A program made the position numbers and the translations under genes. This document shows positions 51,616 through 59,705 of a stretch of DNA of 64,000 bases, piece by piece. Within the stretch, counting starts at the first letter, position 1, and every line of letters starts with the position of its first letter. The stretch spans positions 62,001 through 126,000 of the forward strand of contig NZ_RHHO01000011.1 of NCBI RefSeq assembly GCF_003710865.1. The letters run 5' to 3'. This stretch comes from Brevibacillus borstelensis (GTDB lineage Bacteria > Bacillota > Bacilli > Brevibacillales > Brevibacillaceae). Under the pieces are notes generated by a model. That model did no database searches, was not told the origin of the DNA, and worked only from the letters and a program-made list of their open reading frames with translations.

Positions 51616-52833
51616 ATGAAAAAAGCGTGGAGTGGGAATCTGATCACGCAGATCATGGTCGCATTTGCAATCGCTATCATTGTGGGGATCATCGCAGGCA
51701 CGAGCGCGGAGACCGTCAAGCCGTTGGGAGATTTATTTTTGCGTTTGATCAAGTTCATTATCGTTCCGCTCGTGTTGGCTTCACTGGTCACAGGTGTTTC
51801 CAGTACGGGAGATGTCAGAAAGCTGGGGAGGATGGGCGGCAAAACCATTGCCTATTACCTGGTGACGACCGCTCTGGCTGTGATCCTCGGTTTGATCATC
51901 GCCAGCCTGATGTCGCCCGGAGCGGGACTGGAGCTGAAGCCGGAGGAGGCCAAGGTAGAGGCCAAGGAGACTCCGGGAATCATCGACACCCTGCTTGCCA
52001 TCATCCCGACCAATCCGTTCGCCGCACTTGTACAGGGCGACATGCTGCCCATTATTTTCTTTGCGATTTTTCTCGGTATCGGGATTTCGCTGGCAGGAGA
52101 GAAGGCGCGGACCGTTCAACTGTTTTTCGAGCAGTTCGCCGAAGTGATGTACAAGATTACCGGCATCGTCATGCGATTTGCTCCGATCGGCGTTTTCGGA
52201 CTCGTGGCGCCGATCGTCGGGAAATACGGTCTCTCCGTATTGCTGCCATTGTCCAAAGTCATTCTCGGTGTCGCGATCGGCTGTTTGCTGCATGCCGCGA
52301 TTGTCTATTCGCTGAGCGTCAAGCTTTTTGCCGGGATGAAGCCGCTGCAGTTTTTCAAAGGCATTGCTCCTGCCGGGATGATCGCTTTTTCCACCTCCAG
52401 CAGCTCGGGAACACTCCCCATCACGATTCAAAACGTGGAAAGCAATCTGGGCGTCTCCAAACGGGTAAGCAGCTTCGTCCTGCCGCTCGGAGCGACGATC
52501 AACATGGACGGTACGGCGCTGTACCAGGGTGTATGCGCCCTGTTTGTCGCCCAGTTCTACGGGATCGATCTGTCTTTTGCCCAGTTGCTGACGATCGTCC
52601 TGACGGCTACGCTGGCGTCGATCGGAACGGCAGGAGTGCCGGGGGCAGGCTTGATCATGCTGACAATGGTGCTGACCTCCGTCGGGCTGCCGTTGGAGGG
52701 AATGGCGCTGATCGCTGGGGTGGACCGGATTCTCGACATGTTCCGGACCTCGGTAAACGTCATCGGGGACGCTTCTGCGGCAGTCGTAGTTGCTTCCTCT
52801 GAGGGAGAACTGGAGCAAAGCGTCCATGTCTGA
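51616..52833 (+). CDS. Dicarboxylate/amino-acid:cation symporter (DAACS family)
   Basis: 405-residue transporter of the glutamate/aspartate/dicarboxylate family (GltT, GltP, DctA). Signatures are FLRLIKFIIVPLVLASLVTGV near the N-terminus, the serine-rich hairpin AFSTSSSSGTLPIT, the NMDGTALYQGVCALFVAQ block and the IGTAGVPGAGLIMLTMVL hairpin with DRILDMFRTSVNVIGD at the end. The NMDGT motif is the sodium site. ATG at 51616 with GGGAGGGGG upstream. Whether glutamate, aspartate or C4-dicarboxylates are carried is not clear. Confidence 0.92.
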   Translation: MKKAWSGNLITQIMVAFAIAIIVGIIAGTSAETVKPLGDLFLRLIKFIIVPLVLASLVTGVSSTGDVRKLGRMGGKTIAYYLVTTALAVILGLIIASLMSPGAGLELKPEEAKVEAKETPGIIDTLLAIIPTNPFAALVQGDMLPIIFFAIFLGIGISLAGEKARTVQLFFEQFAEVMYKITGIVMRFAPIGVFGLVAPIVGKYGLSVLLPLSKVILGVAIGCLLHAAIVYSLSVKLFAGMKPLQFFKGIAPAGMIAFSTSSSSGTLPITIQNVESNLGVSKRVSSFVLPLGATINMDGTALYQGVCALFVAQFYGIDLSFAQLLTIVLTATLASIGTAGVPGAGLIMLTMVLTSVGLPLEGMALIAGVDRILDMFRTSVNVIGDASAAVVVASSEGELEQSVHV

Positions 52834-52946
52834 AGCGTGAAGATGCCAGAAGACAGACATAGAAAAGGAATCTGACAACACGGATCAAAAAAGATTCTCA
52901 CGAAGCACAGAAATCACCGTTCGAAAACGGTCGCCCGTACACAACA

Positions 52947-52978
52947 AAAGCGCCGCTCCCCAACGGATACGGCGCTTT
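52947..52978. terminator. Terminator between symporter and DUF1128 gene
   Basis: AAAGCGCCG/CGGCGCTTT with a 14-nt loop; weak T-tracts on both sides, likely bidirectional. Confidence 0.7.
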
Positions 52979-52996
52979 CGCTTTGGACACATATGC

Positions 52997-53227
52997 TTAC
53001 GACTGCTTGCGCATACCGCCCAGCTCTTCGACGATGGCAGTCATTTCATTGATGCTGAAGCTCGCTTTCTTCTGAACCATATTGTACAGGTACAAAAGGT
53101 CTTCGTAATGCTCGAGGTCAAAATCCTCCGGCCGCATAACGGCGGTGTTGGCCATGTTCAGCTTCGCTTTGATGCCTTCGATGATCGTAGCCAGGTTTTC
53201 TTGCGTTGGCAAAGTCAGGTCTGCCAT
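52997..53227 (-). CDS. DUF1128 (YfkK-type) small protein
   Basis: 76-residue helical protein matching the DUF1128 family of Bacillota (B. subtilis YfkK): IEGIKAKLNMANTAVMRPEDFDLEHYEDLLYLY, then FSINEMTAIVEELGGMR. Cytoplasmic, of unknown function. It lies downstream of the U32 peptidase-family gene on the same strand with a 79-bp gap. Confidence 0.88.
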   Translation of the reverse strand: MADLTLPTQENLATIIEGIKAKLNMANTAVMRPEDFDLEHYEDLLYLYNMVQKKASFSINEMTAIVEELGGMRKQS

Positions 53228-53306
53228 GGGCTATTCTCCTCCCTGTATCGGAAATGGGCGTCCGTCGCACAATTTCCGTGAGATATACATCAATTGGACT
53301 TCCGGT

Positions 53307-55799
53307 TTATTTGATCAGCTGGCCGCGGGTTACACCCAATTGGTTGGTCGCTTTCAGCGAGCGCCATACGTGGGAGCCGCTGACTTCGCCGCGCAGCGCT
53401 TGGCGGTACAGGCGAATCACTTCTTGCACTCGCTCCGGCTCTTCCTCCAAAAATTCGATCCGGTAGCTGCCTACGCCCAGCTTGGTAAATTCGCTCAAGT
53501 ACTCGGCGCCAGACTGGTCGATGGCGTTGTAAACGGTATTGCGGCAGCCGGTATCGACACGCACCGGATGGGAGAAGCCGACCCGGTCGCGCAGCGAAAC
53601 GCGGGAGGTTTCGCAAGGCGTTCCGCAGTTGGTATGGTCGGTGCCGGGACTGAGGAACGTGCAATATACGCAGTGCTCGGTGTGGAACATCGGCAAATGC
53701 TGATGAATGACCACTTCCATCTTGGACGCGTCCGCGTTTTCGAGGAGATCGACCATCTGCTGGATGTTCAGGTCATAGGAAGGCGTTACCATCTCCAGCC
53801 CGCAATCCAGGAACAGCTCGACTGCCTTATGGTTGGCGATATTGAGCGAAAAATCCCCGATCAAGGGAATACCCAGCTCGTGTCTGCGGGCCATGTAATA
53901 GTGAAGCGCTCCCGTATTTCGCACAAGAATGGCATCAGGCTGGCTTCTGGCGATCAGGGCGAGGACCCCGTTCTCGTCAGGCATGTGGATGCGCATTGTT
54001 GCGATTGCGATCTTTTTGCCATAGCGATGCGCCAGTTTGACCGCATCCGGGTACTGCTTGACGAATTCAAAATCGGCGTACAGGAAATCGACGTCGGTCT
54101 GAGCAGCGGCTTCCACTTGCTCAAGCGAACGGCAGAGAGCAGTCAGCTTCGGTTTTTCCACTTGGCCGCGCTCTTTTACATCTGCGTACGCGTCAACAGT
54201 GCGTTTTTGATAGACGGGCGGCTTGGTCCGCAGGAAGAGCAGCTGTTCGACAGCTTCCCGGCGCATCCGGTTCAGCTCGCTGACAGGCACGATTACCTCG
54301 CCGTCGAGTGCTACCGTCAAGTCTGCCGCTTCGAGGCGGTAGATCGTGCCGCCGAGGCGTCCGAGCTGATCGAGCAGCAGCTCTGCAGTCAACGGGCGCT
54401 TTACGGCTGCTTCCAGCGGTATCTCCGATTGGCTCGTGACGGCGTTGTTCGCCATTTTGTCCACCCACGTGACAGACAGCTTTTCCCCGAGCTTGCCGCT
54501 CACATGTACGCTGAGCGGGAAGGTCCGGTACGGCTTTTCCGTTTCAAAGGTTTTGCGCAAACGTTTGTCCAGCTCCGGATCGCTCGTTTTCCAGACGCGG
54601 TCGCCGACATGAATGCGCTGCAGCTTGACGTCGTTTCGTCCCATGACGATCTCGTAGAGTCCGCTGTTTACTTCGCCCTCTACTTTTTTGCCGCGCTGGA
54701 GCAGATCGTACACGCGTCCGCCCTCTTCCTTCTGGGTCGGATCACCAGCGTCAAATACGATTCCGTCGCCGCGCTTCAATGGTGAAGACAGCTCGACGAG
54801 AACAGCGTTTTTGAGCACCTTCTTGACGGTTCCGAGGAAGACGCCGCGGCTTTTCGGGAAGCTGCCGTCCAGCAGGGTCTTGTTGTTGGTTCCCTCCAAA
54901 AAGCCGTGCGTAAAGCCGCGGGAAAAGCTTTGCTGCAGCTCCCGGATGTCCTGCTCGCTCACAGAGGCGTCCTGTCCGGCAAAATAGCGGTCGATGGCGG
55001 CGCGGTATTTGCTCACAACATTGGCCACGTATTCAGGCGATTTCAGCCGGCCTTCGATTTTAAACGAGGTGACGCCCGCTTCGATCAGCTCCGGTACCAG
55101 CTCGATCGCGGCCAAATCCTTTGGTGAAAGCAGGTAGGCGATATTGCCCATCTCTTTTTGAACACCGTCGACGATCAAATCGTACGGCAGACGACAGGCT
55201 TGCGCACACTCGCCGCGGTTTGCGGAGCGGCCTCCCCACATTTCCGAAGTCAGGCACTGACCGGAGTACGATACGCAGAGAGCGCCGTGGACAAATACCT
55301 CCATCGACAGCTTCGCTTTTTCGCCGATGACTTTGATTTCCTTCAATGAGTTTTCCCGTCCCAGGACGACGCGCTCGATCGAGAACGGCTTCGTGAATTC
55401 GACTGCCTCCGGCGAGGTGATCGTCATCTGGGTGGACCCGTGAATGGGAAAATCAGGGGAGATTTCACGAATCAGCTTGACCAGCCCCAGATCCTGGACG
55501 ATCAGCGCATCCACGCCGGCGTCAATACAGGCCTCGACCAGCTTGCGGGCTTCGTTCATTTCATCTTCAAAAACGAGAATGTTAAAGGTCAAGAAGCCCT
55601 TGACTCCATACATGTGCAAAAAAGCCATAATCTCCGGCAGTTCCGCCATCTGGAAATTTTCGGCTCTTGCCCGTGCGTTAAACTTCTCCACACCGAAAAA
55701 GACGGCGTTTGCTCCGTTGGCGACTGCAGCCTTCAGACACTCCCAGTTTCCTGCGGGCGCCAAAAGTTCAATATCTTCACGTTTGATACCATTTCGCAT
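53307..55799 (-). CDS. U32 peptidase-family protein with DUF3656 region (RlhA-like)
   Basis: 830 residues. The N-terminal TIM-barrel part (IELLAPAGNWECLKAAVANGANAVFFG) and the cluster LCVSYSGQCLTSEMWGGRSANRGECAQACR are diagnostic of the U32 family, whose Cys residues likely hold an Fe-S cluster. A central beta-rich DUF3656 region follows. The C-terminal third has a second U32-like half with the Cys set HCVYCTFLSPG, NCGTPCE and TGCRNTV. E. coli RlhA, a relative, is needed for 23S rRNA C2501 hydroxylation, so an RNA-modification role is likelier than proteolysis. GGAGGT precedes the ATG by 11 nt. Confidence 0.87.
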   Translation of the reverse strand: MRNGIKREDIELLAPAGNWECLKAAVANGANAVFFGVEKFNARARAENFQMAELPEIMAFLHMYGVKGFLTFNILVFEDEMNEARKLVEACIDAGVDALIVQDLGLVKLIREISPDFPIHGSTQMTITSPEAVEFTKPFSIERVVLGRENSLKEIKVIGEKAKLSMEVFVHGALCVSYSGQCLTSEMWGGRSANRGECAQACRLPYDLIVDGVQKEMGNIAYLLSPKDLAAIELVPELIEAGVTSFKIEGRLKSPEYVANVVSKYRAAIDRYFAGQDASVSEQDIRELQQSFSRGFTHGFLEGTNNKTLLDGSFPKSRGVFLGTVKKVLKNAVLVELSSPLKRGDGIVFDAGDPTQKEEGGRVYDLLQRGKKVEGEVNSGLYEIVMGRNDVKLQRIHVGDRVWKTSDPELDKRLRKTFETEKPYRTFPLSVHVSGKLGEKLSVTWVDKMANNAVTSQSEIPLEAAVKRPLTAELLLDQLGRLGGTIYRLEAADLTVALDGEVIVPVSELNRMRREAVEQLLFLRTKPPVYQKRTVDAYADVKERGQVEKPKLTALCRSLEQVEAAAQTDVDFLYADFEFVKQYPDAVKLAHRYGKKIAIATMRIHMPDENGVLALIARSQPDAILVRNTGALHYYMARRHELGIPLIGDFSLNIANHKAVELFLDCGLEMVTPSYDLNIQQMVDLLENADASKMEVVIHQHLPMFHTEHCVYCTFLSPGTDHTNCGTPCETSRVSLRDRVGFSHPVRVDTGCRNTVYNAIDQSGAEYLSEFTKLGVGSYRIEFLEEEPERVQEVIRLYRQALRGEVSGSHVWRSLKATNQLGVTRGQLIK

Positions 55800-56029
55800 T
55801 TGTGTATGTTACCTCCAAGGTCAAAAACAGGCTATCTTCATCATCATAGGGAAATGTCCCAGTCTCCGCAAGGAAAACCTCGATCCAATGTGCGTTTTCA
55901 AAAACTTCCCTTTCCGTTTGTACCGACAGACTATTTTTCAGGGAAGAGTCAGACAATTGTGAAGAGCCGAGAGTATCATGCTGATTGTAAAAACATCCTG
56001 TTCCAGTTGCTTATCATTATGGTGCCTGC

Positions 56030-56303
56030 CTGGCTGTTACAAGCATATGGTGGGACAGGTCCGTATGAATCTGTTGAAAAACGGCATGGAAGCGATGCAG
56101 CATGGCGGAATGGCGGAATTTTGGAAATAGGAGCGAAACGGCAGGACAGGGATGTGGTTGTTTCCATTAAAGACGAGGGAAAAGGCATGACACAGATACA
56201 GCTTGAGCAGGTGGGAGCTCCTTTTTATTCGACACAGGAAAAGGGAAATGGACCGGGGCTGATGGTGAGGTGCAGAATTGTGGAAACGATAGGGGGAACT
56301 TGA
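56030..56303 (+). pseudogene. Remnant of a sensor histidine kinase (ATPase domain)
   Basis: Only the C-terminal ATP-binding part of a kinase survives. One frame reads RMNLLKNGMEAMQHGG (N-box), then a tandem 8-bp duplication (TGGCGGAA at 56103 and again at 56111) shifts the frame. Reading on in the next frame gives ILEIGAKRQDRDVVVSIKDE, then GKGM (G1-like), APFYSTQEKGNGPGL and IVETIGGT before a stop. Removing one copy of the repeat restores a continuous sequence. No H-box or sensor domain remains upstream; the left boundary is approximate. It resembles sporulation or nutrient-sensing kinases of Bacillota. Confidence 0.8.
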
Positions 56304-56371
56304 CCTGTGTATGGGGGAACGGGGGCAGCTGTCAATGCCGCCAGTATGAGAGAAGGTCCGGACGTCAGATG

Positions 56372-56965
56372 TTATTCTGCGTCCAGGCCTTCAAAAACAA
56401 TCGAGACCTTCTCTTCCATGATTTCTTCCAACGCCCAGGCACCTTCGTTGCGTACCCAATCGTAAAGCGCATTGTAGTAAATATTCTCCAGCATGTTGGC
56501 TGCCACCAACGGATTGAAGCGCGTTTTCAGCCGGCCTTTTTCCTGCGCTTCCTCGATCAGATCGGCAAACAACTGGCGCAGCTCATAATAGACGTTTTTT
56601 TCGTTCTCCAGAATCTTTCTGTGCTTCATGGAGGACTCTACCAGCACTTTGATGAAGTCGTAGTTTTGGATATTGACCTCATTCATGATTTTGTAGATGC
56701 GAAGTACTTTTTGCTTGCAGCTATCCCCGTAATCCCACTCTTCCCGGCGTTCCTCGATTTCATGCAACCGCTCATATCCCCAGTTGGCGAGGATTGCTTC
56801 CTTTGACGTGAAATGAAGAAAAATGGTTCCGCGGGCAACATCCGCTTCTTCAGAAATCATGTCAATCGTGGTGGCTTCAAACCCGTGCTGTTTAAATAGT
56901 TTGATAGCGGCATTAAAGATTTTTTCGCGCGTTTCCCGCTTCTTTCGTTCTCTGCGTGTCGTCAA
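56372..56965 (-). CDS. TetR-family transcriptional regulator
   Basis: 197 residues with an N-terminal TetR HTH (REKIFNAAIKLFKQHGFEATTIDMISEEADVA split over helices, then GTIFLHFTSKEAIL) and a helical ligand domain. A TTG start is supported by AAGGAGGTG eight bases upstream. It is divergent from the ArgA-like acetyltransferase gene and probably represses itself and perhaps that gene from the 200-bp shared region. Ligand unknown. Confidence 0.9.
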   Translation of the reverse strand: MTTRRERKKRETREKIFNAAIKLFKQHGFEATTIDMISEEADVARGTIFLHFTSKEAILANWGYERLHEIEERREEWDYGDSCKQKVLRIYKIMNEVNIQNYDFIKVLVESSMKHRKILENEKNVYYELRQLFADLIEEAQEKGRLKTRFNPLVAANMLENIYYNALYDWVRNEGAWALEEIMEEKVSIVFEGLDAE

Positions 56966-57165
56966 AAGGAAGACACCTCCTTTTTGGTTATAGAAGATTA
57001 TAGCACAACTAATTCCTGCAAAAAAATTCCTGATCGTCGAAAAAACAAAAAAGAGGGGCGAAAAAAGGATAGACTTCTCACGATACCGGATGTATATTTA
57101 TATATCATAATGAATATTTATTATGCCATAGATGACTGTGAGAGCATGGAGTGGGGGAGAGTAAA

Positions 57166-57642
57166 ATGGTTGTCACCAAAGCGATAGCGGTGCGAAAGGC
57201 AACGATGAAAGACGTAGATCAGATGCTGGAGATTATTAATCAATATGCACAACAAGGACTGATGCTCCCGAGGACAAAATTATCGGTTTGTGAACATTTG
57301 CAGTCGTTTGTTGTCGCTCACGACGGCGAATCGGTAGTCGGCGTGGCGGGGCTGCATATTTTGTGGGAGGATCTGGCGGAGATCCGTTCTCTGGCCATCG
57401 CGGAGCGGGCAAAGGGATTGGGGGTAGGCAAACAGCTGGTGCTTCACTTGGTTGATCAGTGCCGGGACCTTGGCATCAATCGGGCATTGGCTCTTACCTA
57501 CCAGAAGGAATTCTTTGAAAAGTGCGGTTTTCATATCGTCGCCAAGGAAACGCTGCCGCAAAAAGTATGGAAGGACTGCATCAATTGCTCCAAACTTCCT
57601 ATGTGCGATGAGATTGCCATGATTTGCGAAACGGCTGTGTAA
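57166..57642 (+). CDS. ArgA-like N-acetyltransferase (short form)
   Basis: 158-residue GNAT protein resembling the acetyltransferase half of ArgA and the short stand-alone ArgA enzymes: VRKATMKDVDQMLEIINQY, the acetyl-CoA motif EIRSLAIAERAKGLGVGKQL, then a conserved FFEKCGFHIV and a Cys-containing tail (CINCSKLPMCDEIAM). Such enzymes make N-acetylglutamate for arginine synthesis, though that role is not proven here. The ATG at 57166 follows GGGGGAGA; a GTG at 57151 is in frame. A terminator follows. Confidence 0.8.
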   Translation: MVVTKAIAVRKATMKDVDQMLEIINQYAQQGLMLPRTKLSVCEHLQSFVVAHDGESVVGVAGLHILWEDLAEIRSLAIAERAKGLGVGKQLVLHLVDQCRDLGINRALALTYQKEFFEKCGFHIVAKETLPQKVWKDCINCSKLPMCDEIAMICETAV

Positions 57643-57724
57643 ACAAAAGAAAAAGAGTTTCGAGAGAGAAGAGTCGTTGGGTGTGAGGTGTGCCGCTCTC
57701 TGCTGCTTGCATGGTCCAATCCGT

Positions 57725-57772
57725 GCCGGCGGTTTAGAGAACGGTGCAACCTGAAACCGGCGGCTCTTTTTT
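57725..57772 (+). terminator. Terminator after the ArgA-like gene
   Basis: GCCGGCGGTTT/AAACCGGCGGC arms with one bulge, 18-nt loop, then TCTTTTTT. Confidence 0.65.
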
Positions 57773-57823
57773 GCCTTGAAGCTGAGCGGGATTGTCAAAA
57801 CATGAAAAATAGTCATTTTTTCG

Positions 57824-57851
57824 TGAACCGGTTGGCTCACTCGCGCGTCTA
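57824..57851 (+). promoter_or_regulatory. Candidate ECF-type autoregulatory promoter
   Basis: TGAACC and CGTCTA separated by 16 bp, 42 bp before the sigma-factor start. This fits the extracytoplasmic-function pattern (TGAAAC, N16-17, CGTC/CGTA), as in SigV- or SigW-type promoters. Confidence 0.6.
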
Positions 57852-57893
57852 GACTCATGTAGATGAAATTTTGGACAAAGGAGGCTTTCCCAT

Positions 57894-58592
57894 GTGAACA
57901 GCGAACCGAGCATGCTGCAGGATGTCCTGCTTGCAAAAAACGGCGACAGAGATGCTTTCGGCAGGCTGGTTGTGGCCTATGAGCGGAGACTTTACGGTCT
58001 GGCAAAAATGTATCTCAAACGCGACGAGGATTGCGCTGACGCGATACAGGAAGCGATTCTCAAATCGTATCGTGCCCTTCGCAGTTTGAAAGAGCCTGCA
58101 TATTTCAAAAGGTGGCTGTTTCGGATTCTGATTCGCGAATGCATACAATTGCTGCGCATGCAAAAACGGATGCGGATCATCCAGTCGGGATTTTGCGGTG
58201 AAACCGTGGTTGGTCTGCAAGAAACGGTTGCATTGAAGGAGGCCGTCGCCGGATTGGATAACAATCTGCGCGTTGTCGTCCAGCTTCATTACTTCAAGGA
58301 TCTGCCCGTCAAACAAATCGCTGAGCTTGTAGGTGTCCCGGCAGGAACGGTAAAATCCCGCCTGCACCGGGCTCGCATGATTTTGGCTGAAATTCTCGAA
58401 TCCCCCGATGAAAGAAGGATTGATTATGACCCGATTATCAGAGGGGAGCACTGGCGCAAACGCTCTGCTCCCCTGCCTATCCCCGTACCGAAGCGAGTCG
58501 TTCAAGCATCCATGAGGATTCTGTTGAAGCACTTGAAGGGCCGGGACATTCATGAACAAAGAACAGACGGGGGTTGCCTGCATGCCCTTTAG
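57894..58592 (+). CDS. ECF RNA polymerase sigma factor
   Basis: 232 residues. Sigma region 2 (DAFGRLVVAYERRLYGLAKMYL, then CADAIQEAILKSYRAL) and region 4 (DLPVKQIAELVGVPAGTVKSRLHRARMIL) are clear. A GTG start at 57894 follows AAAGGAGG; an ATG two bases earlier is closed at once by TGA. Typical ECF factors have 160-190 residues; this one has a C-terminal extension of about 50 that is basic, with Pro residues and a Cys near the end. An ECF-like promoter lies just upstream, suggesting autoregulation. No anti-sigma gene is seen next to it. Confidence 0.9.
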   Translation: MNSEPSMLQDVLLAKNGDRDAFGRLVVAYERRLYGLAKMYLKRDEDCADAIQEAILKSYRALRSLKEPAYFKRWLFRILIRECIQLLRMQKRMRIIQSGFCGETVVGLQETVALKEAVAGLDNNLRVVVQLHYFKDLPVKQIAELVGVPAGTVKSRLHRARMILAEILESPDERRIDYDPIIRGEHWRKRSAPLPIPVPKRVVQASMRILLKHLKGRDIHEQRTDGGCLHAL

Positions 58593-58636
58593 ACGAAAAG
58601 AAAAGCCGAGCATCGGCAAGAAAGGAGCCTGGACGA

Positions 58637-59467
58637 GTGATTTTCAAACTGGACCGGCAGGATCATCGCAAGGTCAGGAGCCTGCTCCCGGCAACGGAGC
58701 AGATCTACAACAGAACGGTACATGCAATTATCGATGGCGTAAACAGAGGGACGATTTATGTTGACGACCTGAGCCAGCCGAAAACGGCGCTGGTCGATGT
58801 CACGGGAATCAGCTCCTTATTCATCGGCGATCCGCACAATCAGAAATTTATTGCCCCTCTCCGGGAGTTTATCGACACAAAGCTGAAAATCGACACCTAC
58901 GAATCGTGCGGAGGCACCTATTTCATCGCGGTATTGAGCGATGAAGCGTGGGAAAAAGCCATTGAAGAAGCAATCTCACACAGAGACTACGAGCCGGATT
59001 TTGAATGCTACTTCACGTTTCATCCCGATCGCTTTTTGGTCGCGAAGAGCAGCTTCAAGCCATTGCCAAGCGGGTATAGCGCGAGGAAAATTGACGCTGC
59101 GGTGATCGAAAGAGATCGGGACGAGTACCTGTCGAACGCGATTGCGGAATTCTGGTACTCGGTCGACGATTTTCTGAAACAGGGTCTCGGGTATTGCATC
59201 ATGAAGGGCGACGAGGTCGTCAGCGCGTGTTTCTCCTGCTGTGTATACGGCAAGCACCACGAGATCAATGTGGAAACGTACAGGGAAGAAGAGAGAAGCC
59301 AAGGGCTGGCGACAGCAGCATGCGTCTTGTATTTGGAGCACTGCCTGCAATTCGGGCTTACCCCGCATTGGGCGACAATGGAAACGAATGAGGCGTCCAT
59401 CCGGTTGGGAGAAAAATTGGGGTTCCAATACGACTCCAGGCTAAAGACGCTGGAATTCGAGTTTTGA
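58637..59467 (+). CDS. GNAT acetyltransferase (two-domain type)
   Basis: 276 residues. The N-terminal 120 residues form a separate domain with LVDVTGISSLFIGDP, and the C-terminal half is a GNAT-type domain with ETYREEERSQGLATAACVLYLEHCL as the acetyl-CoA segment and ETNEASIRLGEKLGF near the end. The architecture matches GNAT_acetyltran-type proteins (PF12746-like) of Bacillota. GTG at 58637 has AAAGGAG nine bases upstream. It starts 44 bp after the ECF sigma gene and may be cotranscribed with it. Substrate unknown. Confidence 0.8.
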   Translation: MIFKLDRQDHRKVRSLLPATEQIYNRTVHAIIDGVNRGTIYVDDLSQPKTALVDVTGISSLFIGDPHNQKFIAPLREFIDTKLKIDTYESCGGTYFIAVLSDEAWEKAIEEAISHRDYEPDFECYFTFHPDRFLVAKSSFKPLPSGYSARKIDAAVIERDRDEYLSNAIAEFWYSVDDFLKQGLGYCIMKGDEVVSACFSCCVYGKHHEINVETYREEERSQGLATAACVLYLEHCLQFGLTPHWATMETNEASIRLGEKLGFQYDSRLKTLEFEF

Positions 59468-59513
59468 AGAGTTGCCGGGAACGTATCGATTGTCTGAAAG
59501 AGGAAAAGAGTAG

Positions 59514-59554
59514 ATGCCAGTTGCCTCGGGTTTACGGAGCGGCTGGCATTTTTT
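59514..59554 (+). terminator. Terminator after the GNAT gene
   Basis: ATGCCAG/CTGGCAT stem with a 22-nt interior and six T. Confidence 0.75.
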
Positions 59555-59705
59555 GCTGCTTTCTCCGGTTGCATTCCTTGCTTGCCGATCCCTTATTTAG
59601 GAAAAATGGTATGCCTCTATGACATGTTTTCTGGTACTATGTTCTTACTAGTCATAAAATTTGAAAATATCTACCGGAGAACAAGAGAGACAAGGGGGCA
59701 ACTCT

